Shown: positions 37,169 through 49,640 of the stretch, one piece after another
Layout: each line of letters begins with the position of its first letter
Numbering within the stretch: position 1 is the stretch's first letter
NCBI GenBank assembly: GCA_001643675.2
Contig: LSRY02000007.1
Coordinates: 191,001 to 255,000 of the forward strand
Reading direction: 5' to 3'
DNA: 64,000 bases
Source of the DNA: Monocercomonoides exilis
Taxonomy: Eukaryota > Preaxostyla > Oxymonadida > Polymastigidae
Program-made: the position numbers and the translations under genes
The notes under the pieces: model-generated
The model's database searches: none
What the model was told of the DNA's origin: nothing
Seen by the model: the letters and a program-made list of their open reading frames with translations, nothing else

Positions 37169-39082
37169 TCATTCTGCATCCATACCATTTTCATCATTTT
37201 CGCTGTCATCATCAACAATAATTATTTCTTTTTGCTTTTCAGAAGACTGGCTAATTGGCTGTGGACGAACTGACTGTACCTTTGGTTTTTGTAAGTGTAA
37301 GTTTTGTGTTTGTGGAGAAGGAGAGGGAGACAACATTGGAGTTGGACTCTGAGTTGGACGAGAAAGCGATGAAGTAGTATTTTGCTTCTTTTGTTTATGT
37401 TGCGTTTCTGAATGAGCTTGAGGATGGCTGAGATGTTTTTTATTCATGTCACTATTTTCCTCTGATTCGTCACTATCCGGATTTTCAACGTCCATTTCTC
37501 CATTCATTCGTTCTTCTTTCTTCTTTAGTTTTTTCAATCGCCTTCTCTCTTTCTCTCTTTCTTCTCTCTCTCTCTCTTTCTGTTCTCGCATTGCTTCTCT
37601 TCTCCGTTTTCTCCTCTCAAAGAAAGCAAAAACATCACTTGAACCTTCTTTTTGTTTTTCTTCCTCCACATATCGTCCGTCATCCATAACAATAACTTTT
37701 GTCGTTGTTTCACTAACTTCACGCATGATGCGCTCCATATTCAGATCAATAACAAGTTTCGTAAATGGAGCTGCTCGATGGCAGATTGGGCAGCTATATT
37801 CGCGATCACGACGACAAAACTGAAGAAAACTTTTCAAGTCGAAACATTGAAAATGGTTACAATGCTCGCTTCTTGCTGGGCAAGATATACGAAGCAGCGA
37901 GAGAGGGCATTGCATCGTAATGGCTGTCACTGTTTCGCTGACCTCTCCTTGAACTCGCCTTCTCATAGCCTTTCCAGTCACAACAACATCATCATCCATG
38001 TCATCCTTTTTCTCTTCGGCTGCTGGAGGTACCGCAGAAGAAGCTGACTGTGCGGATGATGTAGTAGTACCCGAAGATGATGTTTGCTGTGAAGAAGAAG
38101 AAGAAGATGATGCTGTAGAAGATGATTGAGAAGAAGTTGTGGAAGGAAGAAGAGCAGATGATGGAGATGATTGACGTAACTGTTGAAAAGATGAAGATTT
38201 TGCAACTTCTTCTTGTATTACGGTTGTTGGAAACGGATCGTTATCCATTTCAATCTCAATTTCTTCAAGTTTCGCTTCGAGTTGTGCTGTCTTTTCTTTT
38301 AGATCGGCACTTATCTCTCCCATATCTTGAACTTGAATTGAAGAAATTTGCTTGATTTGATCTCGGATTTCTTTCTGTCTAATTTTTCTTGCCTGCTCTT
38401 TTTCTTCCCAAAGTTGACATTCTCTTCGCTTAGGCTCTATCTTTTGTCGTAATTCAGTCACCAATTGAGAAATTGTTCTCGGTGTTACAATCATTGGCAC
38501 AATAACAGCATCCATTACACTTGGAGGCGGTCGAGCTTCAATTGTAAGAATTGGAGACAAAACATAAGCAGTTATATCAAGGGAAGCTGGAGTAGTGAAT
38601 CTTTGTTGTTTTGTTGAGCGAGCAACGAATCTCGCCTGAGAGAACGCTGCAGATGTGCAATCAACAGGAATTCCATTCACTCTAACAGCAGAGCTCCAGC
38701 TTAAAGGAATATCACCAGCATGCAATGAAAAACAACGGAGATGCAAACGAATCGAACCAAGTGGTGGGCCTTGCCACGATGGTTGAGAACGAGATTGAAG
38801 CAGATCTTCAAAGTGATCAAAGAGATAAATTGACTGAGGAACCATTTTTAAGCAACGAAAAGCAGGTAGCCGATCAACTATTCTGAAAAATGGATCCAAA
38901 GTATCCAAAAAAGCTGGATTTTTAGCAACACTTTCGCACATTTCATCAATTTTTATTTGCGGGCGAGGCCCGGTTAGAATTTCCACAATATGTTTTGGAA
39001 GTTGGGCAAGAAATTCTGGGGAATATGTCTTTTTTTCTTCAGATGATTTTTCAATCTGCTTCGCGGATGATTGATAAAACAT
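37169..39082 (-). CDS. PIAS/Siz-type SP-RING SUMO E3 ligase
   Basis: An intronless frame of 637 codons. Residues about 60-200 carry a PINIT-like domain (VPQSIYLFDHFEDLLQ, then GSIRLHLRCFSLHAGDIPLS). A Lys/Glu coiled coil and a Ser-rich spacer follow. Near residues 390-450 is an SP-RING (MIZ) finger: CPLSLLRISCPARSEHCNHF, CFDLKSFLQF and YSCPICHRAAPF, with the Cys/His ligands expected of PIAS and Siz. The C-terminus has EIIIVDDDSEND, a classical SUMO-interacting motif (hydrophobic core plus acidic run). No SAP domain is visible at the N-terminus. The family transfers SUMO from Ubc9 to nuclear targets. Its start codon is only 66 bp from that of the divergent CNOT9 gene, so the two probably share a promoter. 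Confidence 0.9.
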   Translation of the reverse strand: MFYQSSAKQIEKSSEEKKTYSPEFLAQLPKHIVEILTGPRPQIKIDEMCESVAKNPAFLDTLDPFFRIVDRLPAFRCLKMVPQSIYLFDHFEDLLQSRSQPSWQGPPLGSIRLHLRCFSLHAGDIPLSWSSAVRVNGIPVDCTSAAFSQARFVARSTKQQRFTTPASLDITAYVLSPILTIEARPPPSVMDAVIVPMIVTPRTISQLVTELRQKIEPKRRECQLWEEKEQARKIRQKEIRDQIKQISSIQVQDMGEISADLKEKTAQLEAKLEEIEIEMDNDPFPTTVIQEEVAKSSSFQQLRQSSPSSALLPSTTSSQSSSTASSSSSSSQQTSSSGTTTSSAQSASSAVPPAAEEKKDDMDDDVVVTGKAMRRRVQGEVSETVTAITMQCPLSLLRISCPARSEHCNHFQCFDLKSFLQFCRRDREYSCPICHRAAPFTKLVIDLNMERIMREVSETTTKVIVMDDGRYVEEEKQKEGSSDVFAFFERRKRRREAMREQKEREREEREKERRRLKKLKKKEERMNGEMDVENPDSDESEENSDMNKKHLSHPQAHSETQHKQKKQNTTSSLSRPTQSPTPMLSPSPSPQTQNLHLQKPKVQSVRPQPISQSSEKQKEIIIVDDDSENDENGMDAE

Positions 39083-39148
39083 GCGAATTATAATGGTTTA
39101 AAAATTAAATAAAATGTTAAGGGTAAACTTATGAGGAAAAGGTGAAAA

Positions 39149-42100
39149 ATGAAAGTTTCAATTCCATCAGCAACACAGAATGGACAAAGCGTTGCAAATT
39201 CAGAATTTAGCGTACAAATGCACAGATGGTTTAAAGTCCAACCTGATGGACACAATTTTATTTCTTCATTTTATTATCCAACGCAAGATGCATTAGATTC
39301 CATGGGCACAATTTCAAAGGCTTACTCAAAAACTGCGACTGAATGGACCGAATCATCTATAAGAGAAGAAATTAACCAACTTATCTTTGATTTGGCAAAC
39401 CCCGATAAGCTGGAGTTATCATTAAAATCACTTGCTCAAGTTTGATATAAAATTTTTTGAAAAATATAAAAGTGTTTCCAAACTTGCAAACTTGATTCTT
39501 TTTTAATTTAGAAATGTAACAAACCGCTTCATGCGCAGTATATCGTCGAACTTGCATGGGCATGCCCAGGAACGTTTAACATACTTCTGTGGGTTGTTAC
39601 TCGAATAATACCTCTATTGGAACCTTTCATTTTAACAGCAACGTTTGATATTTTCTTTCTTTTCTTTTTTCAAAATTTATTCCGTTTATTTTTGATGAAT
39701 TTTGATGATGATCATAAATTTAGACAATGTGCACCTGCTCTACATTCAATATTGATTCTATTATTGATGTTCCGAAATCCAGTAATTTGTCAAGAGGTCC
39801 TTGATGGTTTGTTTATTTGTTAATTACCTTTTTCTTGTGATAATATTTTTTTAAAAAAGCCAAAATTCTACCACTTCTTGTACCAATCATTCGATTTAAT
39901 AATCCATGCTCATATTTTGTGAGTTTAAAATTAGCGACATTGCAAATATTTTGCAGTTTAACAAATGTTGGTTCAATATTTTTTTTGTATCATGATATTG
40001 TATTTGACCAAAATTTCATAGAAATTTTCTTCTTCAATAAATACAATTCTAATGGAAATTGATTTAGTCAAATATTGCTGCAGTACTCTTGAAGCAAATG
40101 TAAAACGGTGGCATCTGGTTTGATTTTTGCTATTATTTGGCAGTTTTTTATTTAATGAATATTCTGAAACGATTGACAATTTTCTCACAATATTTTCTTA
40201 AGCCTTCGATTGTCATCTTCTACAATTTACTTTCAAACAGAACTACCTTCTTCTTTTTTCTTCAAAACTTCAGAGCAATAAATGCAGTCGAAGAATCACT
40301 TTACGGCTTGTTGGCTGCATTTGCTGCCAAACCAGATGAAGTCGATGACCTCTCAATTCGATACATTGCGAAGACATATTTGTTGTTTTTTACCAATGAA
40401 GAGTATGAACAATACTTTATATTCTCAATTTTTGAAAAATTTGCTTTCTATTTATTTTTAATTTGCTATTATTTATGTTTTGTTTTTTTTCTGAATTTTA
40501 AAAATTAAATTAAAAACCTTTTCATTTCCCCCATCTTTCAATGACTTTTTATCAATCACTCACAAACAATATTCTTCCATCACGCATTCCTTCCCTTCAG
40601 ATTGGGAGTGGCCATCATCCGCCGGCACCCCATCCAGGATCTTCTGGAAGGACAGCCTGCATTCCGGCTGAGCACAGACAAAGACAGCAAAGAAGAGGCA
40701 AAGCTGACAGCAGTAACAGTTGCTATTGTGCATGCACTGCACTGCAGATGCGCAGACCTCGGGGAGCTGCTGAGGGACATACTGGAAGAGGAGAGGAGGA
40801 AAGTGAGGGAGAAGGAGATGGAGCTGGCAAGGGAGAAGGAGAAAGCAGAGGAGACTGAAGGAGAGAAGGAGAGAGAGAGAGAAAGAGAAAGGGAAATGGA
40901 ACTGGAGAGAAAAGAAGAAAGCTCATTTCAAGCAAAGATGAAGAAGGACACAGAAGACAATATAATTTCATATCGCACTCAGTCAAAAGACACTCAAATT
41001 GACAAAAGACAACAAGAAGCGTCTGATCAACAGCGCATTGCAGCAACAGCTCCAACATCCACTTCAACAGCATCTCCGTTGAACGAGCAAAAGATCCTTC
41101 TTCCTCTGAACCCACCCACATCATTCACAACCTCTTCTTCTTCTTCTTCTTCTTCATCTATTTCATCATCCTCATCTTCTTCTCTTTCCGAAGAGAAAAC
41201 ACAACATGCCAATTTGCCCAGCATCTTCCAGCTTCCTCGCGGGACAGCTTCTTCTCTTCAGATGCGGCCAGACAATCCTCAGCGCTTTTATCAGACAGAC
41301 ACACAGCACCGCCTGCAGACTATGCGGAATGACGGAACAAAAACAACATTTCAGAACTACTTTGGCGTTGGGGCAGGAGACAACACAGGTGGAAGAGCAG
41401 GGAAAGATGTTGGCATCTCAGCAGGAACTGTGCAAGCTTCAACTTATTCTACACCAAACCCTTCATCATCATCATCATCATCCTCATCTTCTTCTTCAAT
41501 AACATCTCCTTCATCTTCTTTGCTTCCACAGGGAAATCCCAATGCCATTGGTGCTTCTGTAGGCATGCCTGGGGCACCAGCACTGCAGAACGCTCCTAAT
41601 CAGCAATATTCCAAACACCAGTCACTTTACTCGTCTTCTCCCCTCGGAGTACCAAGCTCCTCATCATCAGCTCTTCCTTCTTCTCTTTCTGTGCTTTCTT
41701 CGTCATCATCTTCCACCTCTCCATCTTCTTCAATGATCACTCCTAATTCTGCCACCACACCTTCTCCTTCTCCCTCTCCTTCTCCTTCTTCTGCAGCGCC
41801 TCTTTCCTCAACACTTCCATCTCCCATCACTTCATATCCTCGCAGACCCAATGCACCGTATCACCCTGCTCCTCAGCTGCCTCTTCAGCCAGCTCTTCAG
41901 TCAACACACTCACCATACAGCACTCAACCCCCATCCCAGCCACACTCTGCATACATCTCCCATTCTGTCTACACTCCCCAGCAGTCTGCAGCCACCTCTC
42001 CCTCTTCCCACCCACACATCCCTTCCGCCCTCCCTCCTCCTTCCTCTTCTGCATTGAGTGTACCACCACCTCAGCAGCAGCAGTATCTTCCTCACCCTCC

Positions 42101-42266
42101 ACACCAAATAGCAACAGCAGAGTATATGCCATTCCAAACATCGCAGAGGCAGGCTCTTCCAAGGACACATCCTGATCAGCTGCCACCTTCTCGCTCGTCG
42201 GGTACACAGGGGCAGAGAAGACAGCAGAGTCAGTACGGATCGTGGAGTGCGTATCAGGGGAAGTGA
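39149..42266 (+). CDS. CNOT9: CNOT9/Rcd1/Caf40 homologue with a long low-complexity C-terminal extension
   Basis: Phase-consistent exons 39149-39439, 39512-39642, 39724-39806, 39860-39918, 39957-39986, 40022 to about 40117, about 40274-40402 and 40601-42266; the join around 40118-40273 is uncertain. Conserved Rcd1 segments are AWACPGTFNILLWVVTRIIP, FILTATQCAPALHSILILLL, ICQEVLDAKILPLLVPII and, near the end of the core, LGVAIIRRHPIQDLLEGQ, which aligns with the last helices of CNOT9. These are stacked ARM-type helices. The core (about 400 residues) is followed by about 500 residues of Glu/Arg-rich coil and Ser/Pro/Gln-rich sequence not found in animal CNOT9. The family is a CCR4-NOT deadenylase subunit that binds CNOT1 and decay factors. 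The extension may act in condensates (inference). Confidence 0.78.
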
Positions 42267-42603
42267 GTTGAGTTAGATAGATAGATAGATAGATAGAGTG
42301 AGAGAGAAAGAGAAAGTGATTGAAGCATATGCTTTGATGAATGCTAAGTGATGGATTAAAAGGAATTGTGAGATGATTGAGAGCGAATGAGCTGCTGTTT
42401 CATGAATCACATTTTTTTTGTTTATTCATTTTCAAATTTTATTTGCTTCAACATTTCAAAGAAAAAAAAGTGAAATGAAAAAAATAAAGATAATTTGGTG
42501 TTTATTTCTACTTTTAAAACAAGAGGCATAAGATTTCCCTTCCTAGCACTTCTAATCTAATAACAAACAATATTTCCGAATCACCTTTTTGAACGAAGTC
42601 TTT
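42267..42603. other. Convergent 3' spacer with AGAT microsatellite
   Basis: Lies between two stop codons of converging genes. Contains (ATAG)n at 42277-42296 and then AT-rich DNA. No gene. Confidence 0.6.
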
Positions 42604-44073
42604 CTATGATAGACTTCCATATCCTTCTTTCATTCTTTTCTCCAGCTCTCTCTGCTCTCTTATCTTTCTTGCATGTTCCATTTGCTCTCGCTTCTTCTGA
42701 GCATACCGCTGAGCTTCTGACATTGGAGCAGACTGAGATGAGGAAGAGGAAGAGGAGGAAGAGGAAGAGAAGGATGATGATGATGAAGGTGTTGATGAAG
42801 ATGATGAGGAGGAATGAATGGAAGAATGATGTGGAATTGTACGGGATGACGAAGATGACGATGGAAAAGCAGAGGAATGAAGAGAAGTGGAAGCAGAATA
42901 CGAGCCACGTGAACGAGTTTCCAACGAAGAAGAAGGGAAGAGCGTGTGAGGTGTCATCATCAGATCGTATGCAGTCATTCCAGATGAACCAGAATGCGAT
43001 GCTACTGCTCCTGCGCCTTCAGAGTCCACTGGCCTGGCTGAGCGGGTGGCAGGCTGGCGCGAAGAACCAGACTCAAGAGAGCGCAAAGACGAGCCTGTGA
43101 GCGCTGCAAATGTTTGGTGAAAAGAAAAAGAATTGGAAAAAACGAGAATAAGTTAAAAATTTCAAAAATTTGAACAATATTTGAGATAAACACCTTTTGG
43201 CTGTTCTGTCGGTGCAAGAGAAGCAAATGTCATCCCAGCAGATCTTCCACTCCTTATTCTCTCTCCAGTCTAATTCATCAAAATTTTATATCAAAAAGTT
43301 AATGTAAAAATATAAGGATTGCAAATTGAAATTCAAACGGTTTCAATCATTGTTTTATGCGCGCTGTATGGTTGACCACAATCACATCGATATGTACTGT
43401 TAAAGCCTGCACATGAGCACTTTCATTTAATGTTAAATTAGAAAGATAAAAAAAAAAACGAGAAAGCACTAACCTTTCTACATTTTTTCAATCCATCTGG
43501 ATTGTGGTCTTCTGGATTATGCTTACATGAGCATTTAATTGTCATAGATCCAGTTCCTGGAATGAAAGAGAAACATTTACTTTTCACAAATTAAAGCAAA
43601 ACCTTTTAAAAGAAAATTTCATATTTATTGTAAAATGCAAACCATCTGCATCCAGGTTCTGTGCACGGCATTAATCTTGTTCCTTCCTTAAGCTTGTGAC
43701 TCCTCATTGTGTGAATGCAAAAGCCTTCCAAAAACTAACTTTAATAATTGATACCCAACAAAAGCATACATTTTGAAGATGGACCGCACATTTTACAATC
43801 TGATGATGAACTTGGGACTTTCCAACTAACATGCATCTGCTCACGCGTTGATGTTGTAACACATTCCATGTCAGCAGCCAACTCAGCTAATTAAAGAAAA
43901 TAAACACATTTTTCTGAAAAATAATACAAACAAGCAATGTACGCATCAAGTGATGAAACGGCTAAAAAGCATTTTTAATAATTCATTGTTTTACAATTCA
44001 TATATCAAAAAGATGTTTAATAAAAAACGTTAAAATTCAAGCCTGCTGCAGAAACTCGAATATGTTCAGACAT
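42604..44073 (-). CDS. FAM221-family Cys/His-rich protein
   Basis: Eight phase-consistent exons: 44073-44043, 43961-43932, 43886-43770, 43724-43643, 43579-43482, 43406-43339, 43269-43194 and 43103-42604. They encode about 333 residues. Diagnostic FAM221 order: LDAYIA, HVSWKVPSSSSDCKMCGP, CFCIHTMRSHK, CTEPGCRCKCFSFIPGTG, IKCSCKHNPEDHNP, then RCDCGQPYSAHKTMIET and GERIRSGR. These match the zinc-ligand spacing and the HKT..E..EER tail of FAM221A/B. The C-terminal 160 residues are Ser-rich and end in a basic coiled coil. Intron 1 has a GC donor (GCTTGA), supported by the clean junction into LDAYIA. The family's function is poorly known, and its presence across flagellated eukaryotes suggests a ciliary or cytoskeletal link (inference). 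Confidence 0.8.
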
Positions 44074-45094
44074 GATTTTGAGAGAATTATATTAAGGTTG
44101 CATTTTACTCACTGTTTTTAACATAAAAGTTTTTTTTTTAATGAAAAAATTTGCACTTTGAATTTTACGTTCATTAATAACTAATACTTATTTATTAAAA
44201 AAAAAAAACAAGAGCATCAGACTTCCAAGGAAATTGGTAAGTGATCATGATCAAAATTCACACATAACCTGCGAATGGTCTTCACCATATTTTATCATCC
44301 TCTGCTCAAAAATAAAGTCTGATGGACAACTATATATACTGAGAAATGGATCTCTTTTAGAAATGTTGGGATTAACTTTCAAAAACTCTTTAAGGATTAT
44401 ATTTAGTGCATCATTTGTTAGAGATGGATATTTGGTTTGATAAAAGAACTTTCAAGTGAGAAATGAAATTTTGAATGAATTTATGCAATAAATGATCTAA
44501 ATAATCCTCAATTGAATTAACAAAATTTGAAAATGAGCTTTTATAATTAGTGTTTTTTTTTTGTGAACTGTTAAATGAAGTTTATGAACAAATGTTATTG
44601 ATGTTAATCAAGATTTATGATAAATTACATTTGAAGATGAATTGTAAAGTATGCTTTAAGAAGAAATGGGTTTTCGTTCATTTTTTATATGTCCTGTGAT
44701 GTATATTCAATTTGCTACTGCTGATTGAATTTAACTATTCTCATGACGACAAAAATTGTCACCAAGATCTCTGATGGACTTTTTGTATTTCACATTTTTT
44801 ATGAAATTGTTTTTCAATGTATTTTATTAAAAATTAATTGTTTTCCAATATTTATCTTTTCATTCTTTTTATTAGATAAATGGCAGTTGATACACGTTGT
44901 TTTTTTTCTTTTTATTTTTGATTTTTGAAAAATGTTTGAAGAATCAATGAAATAACTTTTCACAATGGTTTTTTGTTTGACAATGCAAAAAATGAGAAAA
45001 ATAAAATTTTTAAAATAAGAAAGTTTTGAAATTAAAATAATTTTTGAAGATGCAAAAGAAGTTAGAATCAGAAAAATTAAAATTTAAACAATGT
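44074..45094. other. AT-rich intergenic region
   Basis: Contains the 5' flank of the FAM221 gene and the 3' flank of the PP2C gene. Short frames (for example 44234-44440) show no domain. I see nothing else. Confidence 0.5.
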
Positions 45095-47903
45095 TCATTG
45101 AGGGGCTCCGCTCAACTCTCCAAAATCAAATCCTCTTTTCTTTTTCTTTCCACTTAGAAGAGCTCGCAACGCTTCATCGTCCATTCCTTCGATCCCTGTT
45201 GCAGGTTCATTCTTTGTTTCTTGCTGTGCTTCATTGCTCTGGAGACCAGATGAGTCTCCAGCTGAAAGAGCTTTTTCAGCAGCGTCTTGTTCTGATTGAG
45301 CTTCCATCATCAGCTGCGCTAACATTCCTCTCCCTTTCTTCTTCTTCTTCTTTCCTCCTTCTTTGCCTTCCTCTGCATCTGCATCGTCACGCATATCCTT
45401 CATTAACGGCTTCCACATAACCCGCAGAGCCACAACACAAACGTTGTCTCTGGAAATTCGTTTGGGCGTTGCGGAAGGTTGAGAGTTCTGTTCTTCAGAA
45501 TCCTTTTTGGAAGCCGATGAGTATGCTTCCTGTTCTTTGTGGAAGACTTCTGGGTTGTTGTAGCGGTAGAGTGCCTCGTGGAGGAGATGCGAAGAGATCT
45601 GCTGGGCAGTTGGATATTCGACTGAGGGAAGGCAGGAAGGATGTGATGATGATGTGGAGGTGGATGATTGTGGTTGACACGCAAATGAAGAAGAGTCAGA
45701 TGGAGAAGCAGAGGAGGATGAAGAGGATGAAGAGGATGAAGATGACAATGAAGTGGCAGTAGAGTTAGTTTTGCTATGTGGATTGTACTCGAGAATAAGC
45801 TTTTGCACAATTGGTGGCTTTAGAACATCCCAAAGCTTAATTCAGATAAATTTAAAAAAAAAGAATGCAAAAAAATAGAATTCATCTGATTGAAAAATAA
45901 TTATAGCAATGCCGCAAACCCCATCAGAGCCCATGACAATCCACAGAGGTGGAGGAATTGCAAACTCCACATTGCTCAGCTCAGGAGCTTTTCCTTTGGC
46001 TTCTGCATCTTTGGCGATTTCGCTTCGATGCTTTAAGGCCTGCTCTTTTTGTGCTTCTATCCACTTTTCGTGGAGATGGAGATCTGGTGTGAGGGACAGC
46101 TTGGTCACATTTGGGGTGGGGATTGTCTGTGGAGAGAAGAAGTCGCCAAGAGAACGAGTGACTTGCATTCCTGTTTGCAGATTTTTTTGATTGTTTTCGC
46201 ACATTGAGAATAAAATATGAGTTTTTGAAAATAACGAAAATAAAAAATAAAAAACGATAAAAAGAATAAAAATGAACGAAGATGAAATATTTGAACATAA
46301 ATAAAGGCATTTCAAGAAAAGCTGATACAATCCAATTGTGCTCCCACTCTTCGGGCAAAAACAAAAAAAAAAAAAAAGTAAAAAAATGTATTTTAAGAAA
46401 TACCATTTACTCGATTTCCGTAAGGTGTGCCATCGTCATCAGCTACATCAGCTCCAGCGTCTCTGCATCGTTGCCTTTCAGAAGGATCAGTTGCCACATG
46501 GGCATATGTCAGAGACCGGGGCGAAACCTCGGGATCACTCGAACTGAATATAAAGAGCACAAACAACAAAAAAGTTTATTTAAAACAGAAAAACATATCA
46601 ACAACTAAATTTTGACATGAAGAAAACACACAAAAGATAGACTTCCGAATCTCCCACATTTGCACAATACAAATCCCGCTGCCCAACAACAGACGCAAGC
46701 TTCATCTCAAACGACTCGACATCTGCGCTTGTTGTCTGACTCGAAATCTGAGCTGTACTGCCTGATCCGGTCAACTTCTTTGTAAGAGCATTGACTGTTG
46801 GATGACCCTCAGGGCTGAAGTGGTTAAGAGGAGAACCATGCACCACAACCAACGAGGCTGTTGTACCTGCAGTCTCAAACTGCTCTGCTGAGATGGATGT
46901 TAAAAGAGTTTCCATTTGCTAAAGGATTTAAGTTTTACAAAAAATATATGACTCAAATGTTATTCGAGAAAAAGATATTCGTAACATACTTGAAATGTTT
47001 TTGTAAGAAGAGCAGACATGTCTGTCTCCATTATCAATGGATCTCTCATTGCTGTATCGTATTGACTTAGCAATGTCTAAGTAAAAATTTTTAATTTTTT
47101 GAGTTTTGCAAGTCAGTCGTTTTTTATGAAAACATAAATGGAGATGAAAATTATTGTGAACATCAAATTCCAAATGAAAAGTTAAAACAAACAGTTACAA
47201 TGTTATTTCTCACAATTTGTGCAGCTTTTTTCCCACTTTTCCCATCCATAGAATGACCATCGAAGACTCCAGCCATTAACCAAACAGGATGAGCTCCTTG
47301 AAGTCTCACAGCAATACAATCGTCCTATGAGGGGAAAAAAAAAATTAAAACAATTAAAATTATGCACCATAAAACAATCACAAAAGCATTTTCAAGCCTC
47401 CATAAATTTTTTATTTTTATCGTGTGCAACTCCGATATCTATGTCTGGATATACCTCACCTTCCCATTTCAAATTTGGATGAGGTGGAATAACCAAAAAC
47501 TGTGATTGAGAAGTTGTAATTTCTTGGTATTTTTTGAGTTCGTTTAAAAGATTTGTTGAATGCTTTTTTTCTTCTTCGAGAGTCTGCTTCAAAACATCCA
47601 AGTCTTTTAAAACTTGATAACAATAAATAAATAAGTTGAAACTCAAAATATTGACACTATGGTATTTTCAAACTTTTCTCAAGTGACTGTGCATTGCTTC
47701 CATCATCCTAAAAATTGTTATGCAAAAGCAAAAACAATCAGATGACAAGATTTATATGTATATTGTTTTCAAAAGCAATAGCATAAAAAATCGAAATACT
47801 CGCTCATAAAAAATTAAAAATTACAAACATTGCTCTCTGCACCCAAGGAACTACTACCTGAGCCTTGGGATAATTGGGTAATTTCAGAAATTAATTCACT
47901 CAT
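45095..47903 (-). CDS. PP2C-family (PPM) Ser/Thr phosphatase
   Basis: Nine phase-consistent exons: 47903-47829, 47707-47674, 47612-47398, 47324-47199, 47076-46990, 46918-46632, 46543-46404, 46170-45920 and 45835-45095. They encode about 651 residues. PP2C motifs appear in order: NKKFMEDDCIAV (the NED-type metal site), LMAGVFDGHSMDGKSGK (Asp-Gly metal motif), TAGTTASLVVV, LYCANVGDSEVYL, DPSERQRCRDAG, GMQVTRSLGDFF, PLWIVMGSDGLWDVL and SRDNVCVVALRV. The metal-binding Asp residues are present. An N-terminal coiled coil (about 35-75) and a C-terminal Ser/Glu/Lys-rich tail flank the domain. Intron 3 uses a GC donor (GCTTGA). GHSM replaces the usual GHGG. Substrates are unknown; PP2C enzymes often oppose AMPK-type kinases, and an AMPK beta gene lies nearby (context only). 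Confidence 0.87.
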
Positions 47904-48081
47904 CTTTAAAAAAAATGGTTTTCAAAATATTTCTCAAAATTTATTTATATCGATGCACTTGAACATTAATTAATATTTATGAAGATTCCAATTTAAACAA
48001 ATCGATCAAATAACACAAAATTGACAAAAAATATTCCCCTTTTCGCCGCTTAGTGTTTTGCTTTGGCAGCTAACTATACAT

Positions 48082-48996
<915 letters not shown>

Positions 48997-49640
48997 CTAA
49001 ATTGTCTTAATGGATACCTCTTTTATGCATTTTTTGTTCTCTCATCTTTTCATCTTCTTTTGCGCAATCTGTTTGAGAGAATCTGAGCACACCATATGTA
49101 ATTCTTCAGTTCTTTTGGTTACTTAGCTATCTAAATTTTTATTTTTTTTTAATATTTCATCTCAATTGAATAATAAGTTGTTTTTTTTTTTTTAAATTGA
49201 TTTGTTTTAAAAATGTTTATAATTTATTCTATTTCTTTTGTTGTGCATGACATTGCAGCTAAAATGACGATGCATTTTTATTGACTTAGATGACACATAG
49301 CGAGAAAGAATATAGTTGTAAGCGAATTGACACTGATGCTGATGCACCACATCCAACAAAATTAAAAAGGTTCACTGTGCTCGCTGAAATATACTGAAAA
49401 TAACTATGATGCAAAATAAAAAAAAAAAAAAAGACAATAAAACTGAATTTATAACTAAAGCAAATTAAAAAAATATTTTTTTTGGATATGAAATCAACTA
49501 AAAAAACGGGAATGTACGAGCACGATGAAAGGAGGGTAAAAAAAGCCACATTTATTTTTATCTGAAAATCTACAAATACTACGCACAATGAACAATATAC
49601 AATGCACAGCAAAGAAAAAGATAAAAGACACAAGGCACAT
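48997..49640. other. Convergent 3' intergenic region
   Basis: AT-rich with A and T homopolymers between the Rab2 and AMPK beta stop codons. No gene seen. Confidence 0.55.

Noticed and set aside
40144-40196. Extra CNOT9 exon reading LFNEYSETIDNFLTIF
   Set aside because: It fits the missing helix of the family, but would need a 26-bp intron upstream and has no GT donor downstream, so I left the join as uncertain.
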